From: JACPHD01 sp964526325
GTDB taxonomy: Bacteria > Patescibacteriota > Patescibacteriia > Patescibacteriales > GWC2-42-12
Assembly: GCA_964526325.1 (NCBI GenBank)
Contig: CAZGKM010000001.1
Location: 39,454-103,453, forward strand
DNA length: 64,000 nt
Direction of reading: 5' to 3'
A model generated the notes under the pieces. That model did not search any database. It worked only from the letters and a program-made list of their open reading frames with translations, and was not told the DNA's origin. Shown here one piece after another: positions 40,825-48,792 of the stretch. Position 1 is the first letter of the stretch. The number at the start of each line of letters is the position of its first letter. The translations under genes and the position numbers were made by a program.

Positions 40825-40884
40825 CACCCTGTTAAATAGCGCTTGGCGCTAATTTTGCCGAAGGCAAAATTATTTAACGGGGTG
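40825..40884. repeat. 60-bp double-hairpin element between the glycyl-tail ORF and nrdG
   Basis: Outer arms CACCCTGTTAAAT / ATTTAACGGGGTG, inner hairpins AGCGC-ttg-GCGCT and AATTTTGCC-gaa-GGCAAAATT. Nearly identical to the copy at 41110-41169. A GCCTGCCGGCAG stretch (40797-40808) lies beside it. Confidence 0.85.
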
Positions 40885-40893
40885 AAGTTCGCA

Positions 40894-41034
40894 TTATTCT
40901 TTATTAACTTTAAACGTCTTGCGGTTATAATATTCCGCTTGTTTGCCGTCATTCCATTGCTGGACCGGCCTTAAATATCCGGTTACCCTTGAATAAACTT
41001 CACAGGCTGTTCTTTTGACTTCGATTGGGCTCAT
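40894..41034 (-). CDS. Detached glycyl-radical tail of class III ribonucleotide reductase (46 aa)
   Basis: MSPIEVKRTACEVYSRVTGY continues LRPVQQWNDGKQAEYYNRKT and ends FKVNKE. This is the C-terminal glycyl-radical motif of NrdD (R-V-x-G-Y-x-R-P...W-N-x-G-K); the radical Gly would be G19. In most NrdD proteins it is the end of the large polypeptide; here nrdD stops earlier. An AAAGGAGA ribosome site six bases before the ATG shows that it is translated. It may work in trans like YfiD, which replaces the damaged glycyl domain of pyruvate formate-lyase. Confidence 0.8.
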   Translation of the reverse strand: MSPIEVKRTACEVYSRVTGYLRPVQQWNDGKQAEYYNRKTFKVNKE

Positions 41035-41109
41035 ATAATTTCTCCTTTATCCAGTTTGCATTGCCCGCTCGGGCGAACGAAAACAAACATAGATTTTTAT
41101 TTTTATTTT

Positions 41110-41169
41110 CACCCTGTTAAATAGCGCTTGGCGCTAATTTTGCCGAAGGCAAAATTATTTAACGGGGTA
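41110..41169. repeat. 60-bp double-hairpin element directly after the nrdD stop codon
   Basis: Same structure and inner hairpins as 40825-40884. The nrdD stop (41176-41178) is only 7 bases away, and the detached glycyl tail begins about 75 bases further on. A GCCCG-ct-CGGGC hairpin lies between (41063-41074). Confidence 0.85.
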
Positions 41170-41175
41170 AATTAT

Positions 41176-43248
41176 TTAAATTAAAGTTTGTTCAACGCTT
41201 TTGACAACCTGCTCTTTGGATATATAGCCTATTTCTTCATCGCACTTAGGGCAGAAAAAATGTTCGCCCGCTATATAACCGTGCTTTGGACAAACGGAAA
41301 AGGTTGGCGTGATGGTGAAATAAGGCATGTGATACTTATTGACTATTTTTTTAACTAAACTCCTGACCGACTCGGCGCTCGGTAAAGCTTCGCCGATAAA
41401 ACCATGCAAAACCGTGCCGCCCGTATATTTGGTTTGTATGTCATCCTGCAAATCCATGGCTTCAAATAAATCGTTAGTGTAATTTACCGGCAATTGGCTG
41501 GAATTAGTATAGTAGGGCGAGGCCTTGCCTGCCTGAACCGCTTCTTCATTGGCCACAACAATGTCTTTATATTTATCTTTATCAATTCGCGATAAACGCC
41601 TGGTCACGCCTTCGGCCGGCGTAGCTTCTAAATTATATAAGTGATTGGTTTTGCCTTGATAATCCAAAGCTTTATTTCTCATGTAATCCATAACCTGCAA
41701 AGCAAACTCTTTGCCTTCGCTCGTAGCAATGCTTTTTTTAATCGGTGCGTAATTTAATAAAGCTTCATTCATACCGATAATGCCGATAGTGGAAAAATGA
41801 TTATTCCAATAGCCGCCAAAACGCTCTTTAATATTATTCAAATAATACTTGGCGTACGGATAAAGGCCTTTATCGGTTAAATCTTCAAGCATAGTTCGCT
41901 TGATTTCTAAGCTTTCTGAAGCAATCTGCATTAAATTACCCAATCGTTCAAAAAATTCTTCTTTGGTTTTTGATAAATAACCGATGCGGGGAAGATTAAC
42001 GGTAACTACGCCGATTGAACCGGTTAGCGGATTGGCCGCGAATAAACCGCCGCCGCGCTTTCTTAATTCCCGATTATCAAGGCGCAAGCGGCAGCACATG
42101 CTCCGCGCGTCATCAGGGTTCATGTCGCTGTTAACAAAATTTGAAAAATAAGGGATGCCGTATTTAGCGGTCATTTCAAAAATCTTAGTGGCGACCGGCG
42201 ATTCCCATTTAAAATCTTTGGTAATGTTATAGGTCGGGATAGGAAAAGTGAATACGCGTCCCTTAGCATCTCCCTCCATCATTAATTCGGCAAAAGCCAA
42301 ATTTATCATATCCATTTCATTCTGAAATTCTTTATACTTTTCCGGCATTATTTTACCGCCGATAATGACATTTTCCTCGCCCGTTGTCGACCCTGGCACT
42401 AAATCCATGGTGATATTGGTAAAAGGCGTCTGAAAACCCACGCGGGTTGGCACATTGATATTGAATAAAAATTCCTGAAGAGCCTGCTTAACGTCTTTGT
42501 AAGTTAAATTATCGTATTTAATAAAAGGCGCCAAATAAGTATCAAAATTTGAAAAAGCTTCGGCTCCGGCCACTTCGCCTTGCAAAGTATAGAAAAAATT
42601 AATAATTTGGCCTAGCGCCGTTCTTAAATGCTTAGCCGGTTTGGCTTCAACTTTTCCGGAAACACCGCCAAAACCGCGGATTAAAAGTTCTCTTAAATCC
42701 CAGCCGGCGCAATAAGCCGCTAAAAGCTGTAAATCATGCAAATGCAAATCACCGTTTTTATGAGCCTCTCGGATATTTTGCGTATATACCTGATTTAACC
42801 AATAGCTGGAAGAAATGGCCGAAGCCAAATGGTTATTTAAGCCTTGCAAACTATAGCTCATGTTGGAATTTTCTTTAACGCGCCAATCACTTTGTTTTAA
42901 ATAGCCTTCCATTAACTCGTCGGAATTAATCATTGATTTCATCTCGCGGAGTCTTGCTCGCTGATCACGATACAGAATATAGGCCTTTGCGGTTTTAATC
43001 TGGCGATTTTTAATTAAAATTTCTTCAACCATATCCTGCACTTCTTCAACCGCCGGAATACTTCTTGAGTGGAATTTTTCATTTAACTGTTCAACCACCT
43101 GATCGCTTAATTTCTGCGCTAGATACATATCCGGCTTACCAACCGCTTCAGTCGCTTTATAAATCGCATTTACTAACTTGGCTTTATCAAAAGGCACGAC
43201 TTCGCCGGAGCGTTTGAGAATTTGCGTAATGGAGTTAGCTTGCTGCAT
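41176..43248 (-). CDS. nrdD: Anaerobic (class III) ribonucleoside-triphosphate reductase, large part without glycyl-radical tail
   Basis: 690 aa. N-terminal ATP-cone (ITQILKRSGEVVPFDKAKLV ... about 1-95) for allosteric control, then the RNR barrel with DLHLHDLQLLAAYCAGWDL, TNITMDLVPGS and the finger-loop cysteines DDARSMCCRLRLDNRE. The C-terminal zinc site is seen in CPKHGYIAGEHFFCPKC. After this the family continues into the glycyl-radical segment, but this protein ends with EEIGYISKEQVVKSVEQTLI. The radical motif is found in the 46-codon ORF at 40894-41034. Operon: nrdR upstream (5 bases), nrdG-like downstream. Confidence 0.93.
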   Translation of the reverse strand: MQQANSITQILKRSGEVVPFDKAKLVNAIYKATEAVGKPDMYLAQKLSDQVVEQLNEKFHSRSIPAVEEVQDMVEEILIKNRQIKTAKAYILYRDQRARLREMKSMINSDELMEGYLKQSDWRVKENSNMSYSLQGLNNHLASAISSSYWLNQVYTQNIREAHKNGDLHLHDLQLLAAYCAGWDLRELLIRGFGGVSGKVEAKPAKHLRTALGQIINFFYTLQGEVAGAEAFSNFDTYLAPFIKYDNLTYKDVKQALQEFLFNINVPTRVGFQTPFTNITMDLVPGSTTGEENVIIGGKIMPEKYKEFQNEMDMINLAFAELMMEGDAKGRVFTFPIPTYNITKDFKWESPVATKIFEMTAKYGIPYFSNFVNSDMNPDDARSMCCRLRLDNRELRKRGGGLFAANPLTGSIGVVTVNLPRIGYLSKTKEEFFERLGNLMQIASESLEIKRTMLEDLTDKGLYPYAKYYLNNIKERFGGYWNNHFSTIGIIGMNEALLNYAPIKKSIATSEGKEFALQVMDYMRNKALDYQGKTNHLYNLEATPAEGVTRRLSRIDKDKYKDIVVANEEAVQAGKASPYYTNSSQLPVNYTNDLFEAMDLQDDIQTKYTGGTVLHGFIGEALPSAESVRSLVKKIVNKYHMPYFTITPTFSVCPKHGYIAGEHFFCPKCDEEIGYISKEQVVKSVEQTLI

Positions 43249-43253
43249 AAAAA

Positions 43254-43748
43254 TTATTTCTTTTTTGTCCCGGACTTAGTCCGGGATCCGCTTCCTTTTG
43301 TTTTTAAAAGTTTATTAAGTTCTCGCCTAAATTCATGCGCATCCTTAAATGATTCATAGACCGAGGCAAAACGGATATAGGCTACCTGGTCAAAGCGTTT
43401 CAGAGTCTTCATGACGATTTGGCCGATTTCGCCGGCTGTTATCTCATTTTTTCTTAAAATTTGCAAATCGCGTTCAATAGAGTTGATCAGCTTCTTAAAG
43501 TTATCTTCGGTAATCGGCCTTTTTTCCAAAGCCCTCTTTAATCCTTTAACTATTTTTTCCCTGGTGTATGATTCTTTGCGGCCATCACGTTTTACTACCA
43601 CTAAATCCAAAATTTCCACTTCTTCGTAAGTTGAAAATCTGAACCCGCACTTAAGGCACTCGCGTCTTCTCCTTATAGATAAGCCATCCGAGGCCACTCT
43701 GGAATCTATTACTTTTGAATCTTCATAATAGCAGACCGGACATCTCAT
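43254..43748 (-). CDS. nrdR: Transcriptional repressor NrdR
   Basis: 164 aa. N-terminal zinc ribbon (CPVCYYEDSKVIDSR ... CLKCGFRFSTYE) and an ATP-cone (VVKRDGRKESYTREKIVKGL to about residue 140). Represses ribonucleotide reductase genes when dATP is high. First gene of the nrd operon, so it would control itself through the NrdR box in the promoter. The end is Lys/Gly-rich (TKGSGSRTKSGTKKK). Confidence 0.95.
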   Translation of the reverse strand: MRCPVCYYEDSKVIDSRVASDGLSIRRRRECLKCGFRFSTYEEVEILDLVVVKRDGRKESYTREKIVKGLKRALEKRPITEDNFKKLINSIERDLQILRKNEITAGEIGQIVMKTLKRFDQVAYIRFASVYESFKDAHEFRRELNKLLKTKGSGSRTKSGTKKK

Positions 43749-43771
43749 AATTTTTTATCCTTTAAGCCTTA

Positions 43772-43858
43772 ACCCCGAAATTTAGAGCAAAAATTGAATA
43801 ATCCGGGGTCAAATAAAAAAGCACTTATTTTACTTAGATTTAGTGGAAAGTGCTTTGT
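43772..43858 (-). promoter_or_regulatory. nrdR leader with attenuator-like hairpin and ACCCCG/CGGGGT repeat
   Basis: After the promoter the minus strand holds a hairpin AAAGCACTT...AAGTGCTTT followed by TTTATTTG, which looks like an intrinsic terminator inside the leader, and then GACCCCGG...CGGGGT as a second inverted repeat. This could attenuate the operon in addition to NrdR repression. Confidence 0.45.
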
Positions 43859-43902
43859 CTAAAATCTTGACCAAATATCCATATCTTGTATCGTATGTTT
43901 TA

Positions 43903-43930
43903 ATTATACCACTATATATAGTGTGGTCAA
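43903..43930 (-). promoter_or_regulatory. Promoter with NrdR box, nrd operon
   Basis: Minus strand TTGACC, then ACACTATATATAGTGG as the 16-base spacer, then TATAAT. The spacer is a near-perfect NrdR box (consensus ACACWATATATWGTGT), so bound NrdR would cover both promoter elements. A weaker second box-like sequence (ATACGATACAAGATAT) lies about 30 bases downstream, the spacing expected for paired boxes. Confidence 0.8.
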
Positions 43931-44072
43931 GTTTTACTGCTTTGGCTAATTTTAGATTATTTTTTTTAAAATATTATAACATTTATTAATTTTTATTTAA
44001 TCTATTCTGGTGTCGGCTGTGGATATGTGGATATGTCGTAATTATTTCCGCAAAAACGGAAATTTAGGCGCA

Positions 44073-44339
44073 TTAAAATTTTACTTTTTCCTTTATCGAC
44101 TTAATTTTTTCGATTCTGGTCATTTTTTTAATCCGATGCTCGGTTTTCAAGGCTAAAGATTTATTTTTCTTCCGAATAACATAGACTAATTTTACCGGTC
44201 GCCTACCTCTGGTATATTTAGCGCCTAAAGTAGAGTTATTATGCTCCTTAATCCGTCTGGCTATGTCCGTAGTCACGCCCGTGTAAAAAGTTTTGTCCGC
44301 GCATTTTAATATATAAATAAACCACATAAAATTAATCAT
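44073..44339 (-). CDS. GIY-YIG nuclease domain protein
   Basis: 88 aa single-domain nuclease of the YhbQ/UPF0213 type: FIYILKCADKTFYTGVT, then IARRIKEHNNS and LVYVIRKKNKSLALKTEHRI with the catalytic Tyr/Arg/Glu positions. Starts 8 bases inside the preceding YwbE-like gene, with GGGAG four bases before the ATG. Cellular role in DNA repair is presumed for the family but not proven. Confidence 0.88.
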   Translation of the reverse strand: MINFMWFIYILKCADKTFYTGVTTDIARRIKEHNNSTLGAKYTRGRRPVKLVYVIRKKNKSLALKTEHRIKKMTRIEKIKSIKEKVKF

Positions 44340-44526
44340 AAATCTCCCGAACTCTCCCCACTTCCCCGGTCTCTAAGCGCACTTTTATTCCGTGCGGATG
44401 ATTCAACGAGTTGGTTAAAATATCAGCCACAACGCCTTCGGTAAGCTCACCGCTCGCCTGGTTCTGCTTTTCTACGATAGCTACGCGCAGGCCGGGTTTT
44501 ATATTTTTTCGGCTTTGTCCATCCAT
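44332..44526 (-). CDS. YwbE-like protein (DUF2196)
   Basis: 64 aa: MDGQSRKNIKPGLRVAIVEK, QASGELTEGVVADILTNS, HPHGIKVRLETGEVGRVREI. This matches the small YwbE family, in particular the HPHGIKVRL-GxVGRV core. Function is unknown in all members. It overlaps the GIY-YIG gene. Confidence 0.88.
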   Translation of the reverse strand: MDGQSRKNIKPGLRVAIVEKQNQASGELTEGVVADILTNSLNHPHGIKVRLETGEVGRVREIYD

Positions 44527-44553
44527 ATATTATTTAAAACTCAACTTTGATAT

Positions 44554-45060
44554 TTACGCCTTGGTTATCTCCTGGCAAAACTTATCCGCTTTTATAAAAT
44601 TATCGGTTACGACTTCTTTTGTTTTTAAACTTAAAATCGCTACCGGTTTTTTACCGATAATCTCCCCCATTTCTTTAAAAGCTCTTTCGTCGCCATTGTC
44701 GCCCATGGTGCAAAAAAACGCGGCTTGCTTAATTTGATTTTTATATTCATGAAGATAAGTCCTAATCGGAGCCGACATATTCCATGACCAGATCGGCGTA
44801 CCGATAACAACTAAATCAAAATCGGCCGGGTTATGGCTTAGCTTTTCCAGTTTGGTTAGCCGGCGCAACGTAGCGTCCCTGCCGGCCAATAAATAACCCA
44901 TAGCGCCGGCGCGATCTACCGTATCCTTAATTTCTTCAACACCAACATTAATTTTTTTAGCGATAAATTCCGCTAACTTTTTAGTAAAACCGGTCCTGGA
45001 ATAATAAACAATAATTATTTTCACCTCGTTAGAAATGTTATGATTATTTTTGTTCAACAT
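44554..45060 (-). CDS. Flavodoxin-like protein
   Basis: 168 aa. VKIIIVYYSRTGFTKKLAEF is the FMN phosphate-binding loop, VIGTPIWSWNMSAPIRTYL the second FMN loop, and FFCTMGDNGDERAFKEMG the third. Likely an electron carrier or quinone reductase of the flavodoxin fold. The N-terminal ~13 residues (NKNNHNISNEVK) lie inside a repeat element (45022-45107), so the original start was probably near KIIIVYYS. Confidence 0.88.
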   Translation of the reverse strand: MLNKNNHNISNEVKIIIVYYSRTGFTKKLAEFIAKKINVGVEEIKDTVDRAGAMGYLLAGRDATLRRLTKLEKLSHNPADFDLVVIGTPIWSWNMSAPIRTYLHEYKNQIKQAAFFCTMGDNGDERAFKEMGEIIGKKPVAILSLKTKEVVTDNFIKADKFCQEITKA

Positions 45061-45107
45061 AAAATTTTAAAATAATATATTTTAATTTAATAATTTCTAA
45101 CGGGGTT
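45022..45107. repeat. Terminal-inverted-repeat element over the flavodoxin start
   Basis: Left end CACCTCGTTAGAAAT, right end ATTTCTAACGGGGTT. It contains the start codon and first codons of the flavodoxin-like gene. The interior is AT-rich. Confidence 0.65.
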
Positions 45108-45190
45108 CAAAAATTATTAAATTGATAATTATACATATAATTATATCATAAACCAGTAATCTTGTTATTATGCTAAAAAATAATATAAAA

Positions 45191-46906
45191 TTAAATTTCT
45201 ATTACGTCTTCCCGGCAATATTCGCCGAGCGAACGGCAAATTTTATCTATCATTTTTTGCCTGTCAGCGCCTCTCATTATTTCCGGCTTCATCTTTTTAC
45301 TGATTACCGGTACTAATACAATCTTTATTTTTCCCTCGCTTATTACGCCGGTTAAAATAAGACCTTCTTGAGTTTCCTGGGAAAACATTTGATCAAAAAT
45401 AAAATTACCCAAGGAATAAAAAACCGGTTTACCGTTAATAACTTGCGCGTCTTGCACGACATGCGGATGGGCGCCGATTATTAAATCCGCTCCGGCTTCT
45501 ATCCATCTCCGAGCCATTTTTTCCTGGCTTGCCGAATGGGTTGGTTGATACTCGTTTCCCCAATGCGGTAAAACAATAACCAAATTATTTTTGCTCTTTT
45601 CCTTTTTAATAAACTCTTCCAGATTGTTAGCGCCGGCGAAAACATTAACCGGCAAAAGCGCTACCGTTATATCGCCTTGGCTGTAGCGCTTGATGCTATC
45701 GCCGCTAATTTTATCCGGGTCGCCAGTCCAATCAATCTGCGCTTTTTCTAAAATTTCTTTAGTTTTATTTAAGCCAGTTCGGTCTTGATTGGTTGTGTGG
45801 TTATTAGCTAAGCCGACGGCGGTGATTTTTAAATATTTTAAAGCTTCAATAGCCTCTCGGGAAAAATTAAAGCTTAAACTATGATCTTCAGGGTGTTGCG
45901 CGACTTCTTTATCGCTAATCGGGCCCTCTAAATTAAGCCAGGAGATATCCGTCCCCCATAAAGTGCGATTCCCCAAATTAGAAAATAAATCCATAAAATT
46001 ATTAGCCTGAAAATCATGGCCGACGTTCCGGCCGAACATGCAGTCGCCGGCGAAAGTAAAGCTTAATTCATCCTCTGCTTTAACCGTTTCGCCGGCGCTA
46101 TAATTTCCTAAAATATGCGTTGTCGTCTCCGCTTCTAAATTTTTGGCTAACAAACCGGAGTTAGTATGAACGGAAAGGTTAAAACGATTTAAATTTTTTG
46201 CCCTGACCCAATCAACGAGTAAAACTAAGGCGGCATTAGAATCGGTTTCGGTTTGCCAAATTTGTTTTTTATCTAAAGCCATTAACGCTCTGATAGTTTT
46301 AGCGTCATGAATCTCCGCTAAATGAGCCGGCTGATAATGAGACATATCAACCGAAGCGATTAGACCGCAACCGGAACAGTCTAATTCTAAAATTTCGGCT
46401 ATTTTTTCTATATCGTCCGGCTTGGCCGGTTCTTTAATAATTAAAGGCACTAGAGATGAATCGGGAAAAAATTCTTTTATCTCGCCCAGTAAATTTTTTA
46501 TGCCATGTTCATTTAAAAAAGCGGCCGGTTCAATTTTAACCAGCCCGCTATCCTTTAATTTATTAATAACTACGGTATCGGCGGTAATTTTTTTAGTGCC
46601 GTTAGCGACTGTCCAGTCCTGGTCGCTGGAAATAATGTTACTTAACCCCTCGTTAAAATGATTAACTGATACTAAAATTATTGTCCGCGGCCTTGACTCC
46701 AAGCTTAATTTTTCTATAAATTCCCGCCTGATGCTTTTTACTAAATCATGATGAGGAACTACGGCCGCTAGAGGATTGTTGATTTTATCTTTATGAAAAA
46801 ATAAAAATCTATTTTCATTTTTTATGGCCGTAGCCGAAAAATAACCTATAATTGAAGTTAAGGCAACAACAGCGGCTATATTCAAAACTATCCTTTCAAT
46901 TTTCAT
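45191..46906 (-). CDS. MEMO-like (AmmeMemoRadiSam B) and CapA-like metallophosphatase fusion protein
   Basis: About 571 aa with an N-terminal membrane anchor (1-25). Residues ~45-275 form a MEMO domain: VVPHHDLVKS, ILVSVNHFNEG, ASVDMSHYQPAH and, later, SVHTNSG. Residues ~285-560 form a CapA/PgsA-type calcineurin-like domain: FTFAGDCMFGRNVG, LNLEGPISD, GLANNHTTNQ, LPHWGNEYQP, GAHPHVVQ, FYSLGNFIFDQ. Start at the ATG 46906. CapA proteins act in poly-gamma-glutamate or surface polymer handling; the MEMO half has no assigned substrate. The upstream gene overlaps slightly with the longer frame. Confidence 0.88.
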   Translation of the reverse strand: MKIERIVLNIAAVVALTSIIGYFSATAIKNENRFLFFHKDKINNPLAAVVPHHDLVKSIRREFIEKLSLESRPRTIILVSVNHFNEGLSNIISSDQDWTVANGTKKITADTVVINKLKDSGLVKIEPAAFLNEHGIKNLLGEIKEFFPDSSLVPLIIKEPAKPDDIEKIAEILELDCSGCGLIASVDMSHYQPAHLAEIHDAKTIRALMALDKKQIWQTETDSNAALVLLVDWVRAKNLNRFNLSVHTNSGLLAKNLEAETTTHILGNYSAGETVKAEDELSFTFAGDCMFGRNVGHDFQANNFMDLFSNLGNRTLWGTDISWLNLEGPISDKEVAQHPEDHSLSFNFSREAIEALKYLKITAVGLANNHTTNQDRTGLNKTKEILEKAQIDWTGDPDKISGDSIKRYSQGDITVALLPVNVFAGANNLEEFIKKEKSKNNLVIVLPHWGNEYQPTHSASQEKMARRWIEAGADLIIGAHPHVVQDAQVINGKPVFYSLGNFIFDQMFSQETQEGLILTGVISEGKIKIVLVPVISKKMKPEIMRGADRQKMIDKICRSLGEYCREDVIEI

Positions 46907-46911
46907 AAATA

Positions 46912-48630
46912 TTATTTTTTTCCAGCCAGCAACCCCCCCCACTCAACCACCGTAAAGCCCATTCTCGTAAAACCTTTAAGCTTTTGGGGTGCTAAATTAG
47001 TGGCTGGCGTATCTTGGCCGGAGAAATCTAAAAACACGCGCTTAACAGTATCCGGTCTGGGATATATGGCTAACGGCGCCAGTTTATTCAGTTCGGCCGT
47101 ATCCAGCCAGGTTAAACGGATAAAAGGCGTATTAGGCATAAGGGGCAGCCAAAATTCCATAAAATCAGCCGTTTCTTTCCGGTTAAATCCCAAAGCTAAT
47201 AAATCATGGCGCAATTCCGCCTCTATGTTTATCTGCTTAACTATCCGGCCTTCGGTAATCGTCGGATAATACCCTTGTCCCAAGCCTTCCCAATATAGAT
47301 TTTCATAAACCTCGCCATCGCTATTGATAATTTTTCCGTCTGGATAAGCAATAACTTTCCAGCCATTATTATAATCCGGTTCGCTAATTCTGACTTTGGC
47401 GCCAACTTGCACTTTTACCTCGGTCTTTGTTTCCGGATAAAGATATATTACCGGCTTACCGCATTCTGCCAACGGACCGTAGTCGATATTAGGAAAAATA
47501 TGGTAATCGCCGAGAGAATCACGCCAAACTATCACCGGTTGTTCAGACGCTAACTCCTGATAGGATAGAACCGGTTTTCCGTCAAAGTCGGTCTCGCCTT
47601 CGCGGCCGACTCTATATCCTTCATATACCGCTTTAATCAATTCGTCTTCAGCGCTCTTTGGAGCGTAAAGAGGGCTATCTGAATTCGTAGTACCGATAGC
47701 GAGCAAGCGATCGGACAGGTCGTTCGCATAGATAATGCCGCTCGCGCTGGCGAAAGAACAGCCTTTTCTTATTGTTCTCTCGAATTTCTTTTCTTTGTAT
47801 ACCTGGCTGTCCGCATTAAATGTAGCTATAAGCGAATTGTCATCAGCCAAAAAATCATAGGATAAATCATAAAAAATAACCGAGGAATCAGCCAGTCTTA
47901 ATATATACTCTACATATGCCATCTGAAAATCCGTGGCAATCAATTTTTTAAAAAAATCACCGCTATCCGTCGCAGAAATTTTTTCCGATTCAAGAAAAGA
48001 CAATGGACTTTTATCAAACCAACCTTTTTTAATAAATATCATATTGCCGATTGTCAGCCGTTCCGGCGCCGATAATGAATTGAGTTTAGTGGCGGTGTCA
48101 ATCGCGACTGCTTCATCCAGGCTGCTTTCATTAGTCATGTCCAGATCGGAATTTTGCTTAATTAAATAATATTGGCCTTGCGCTGTCTTTTTAAAACGCA
48201 TAACCGAGCTTCCGCCCATCCCGGGCACGTAGGCGTTAATAAGCTCTCCTCCATCATCTAAAACCGCAACTTTATAATATACTTCAACGTCTCCAAAATC
48301 GTTTGAGCCTTCTTTAACCAATTTCAAATTTTCCAGCTTTACCGGTTCAGTCAGCCAGACGACTCCCGCATCCTTACTGACTGGAGCGGTTTGATTAGAA
48401 GTTGTCGTAGTCGCAACTGAAGGAGTGGAAGTGGCCGGATTAATCAGCGAGTCGGGCACTTCAATTGTAGTTGTATTTTTAGGTTCGGTTAAATGGCCGG
48501 GGTCTGCCTCAACGCTAACCTGTTTTTTCTGCTTTTCAGCTAAGTTTTTCCAGCTTAAAACGCCTAAAAATACCAATCCGGCCACCAAAAAAACGCTTAG
48601 CGAAATAATTATTATTTTGTTTGAAAACAT
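46912..48630 (-). CDS. Membrane-anchored extracellular protein with KPVIYLYP domain, unknown
   Basis: 572 aa. One N-terminal membrane helix (about 6-26), a Thr/Pro/Ser-rich linker (residues 45-85), a middle domain of unclear fold, and a C-terminal ~190-residue domain starting CGKPVIYLYPETKTEVKV and containing GWKVIAYPDGKII, NLYWEG, PNTPFIRLTW and FTRMGFTVVEWGG. This end domain recurs in CPR-type surface proteins as far as I recall, with no known function. It lies 5 bases upstream of the MEMO-CapA gene, so the two are probably made together. Confidence 0.65.
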   Translation of the reverse strand: MFSNKIIIISLSVFLVAGLVFLGVLSWKNLAEKQKKQVSVEADPGHLTEPKNTTTIEVPDSLINPATSTPSVATTTTSNQTAPVSKDAGVVWLTEPVKLENLKLVKEGSNDFGDVEVYYKVAVLDDGGELINAYVPGMGGSSVMRFKKTAQGQYYLIKQNSDLDMTNESSLDEAVAIDTATKLNSLSAPERLTIGNMIFIKKGWFDKSPLSFLESEKISATDSGDFFKKLIATDFQMAYVEYILRLADSSVIFYDLSYDFLADDNSLIATFNADSQVYKEKKFERTIRKGCSFASASGIIYANDLSDRLLAIGTTNSDSPLYAPKSAEDELIKAVYEGYRVGREGETDFDGKPVLSYQELASEQPVIVWRDSLGDYHIFPNIDYGPLAECGKPVIYLYPETKTEVKVQVGAKVRISEPDYNNGWKVIAYPDGKIINSDGEVYENLYWEGLGQGYYPTITEGRIVKQINIEAELRHDLLALGFNRKETADFMEFWLPLMPNTPFIRLTWLDTAELNKLAPLAIYPRPDTVKRVFLDFSGQDTPATNLAPQKLKGFTRMGFTVVEWGGLLAGKK

Positions 48631-48720
48631 AAATTTATAAATAAATATAATTAATTTTATTTTTTACAATATTACTCTATCACTCTTTAGCTAATATTTC
48701 AACTTAACAGAAAAACACAA

Positions 48721-48743
48721 AAACACCCCTTTCAGGGGTGTTT
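48721..48743 (-). terminator. Terminator after ftsZ
   Basis: AAACACCCC-tttca-GGGGTGTTT; followed on the minus strand by TTGTGTTTTTC. Confidence 0.75.
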
Positions 48744-48792
48744 AAATAATGATAAACGATATTTATTTATAGTCCGTAGCTTCAGCGAAGGA

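Noticed and set aside
40743..40952. 69-codon minus-strand frame between nrdG and the glycyl-tail ORF
   Set aside because: It only translates a double-hairpin element and overlaps the well-supported 46-codon ORF in another frame.
43254..43748. Idea that nrdR/nrdD/nrdG is a recent horizontal cassette
   Set aside because: Composition and repeat content match the surroundings, and the promoter is well integrated; nothing indicates recent transfer.
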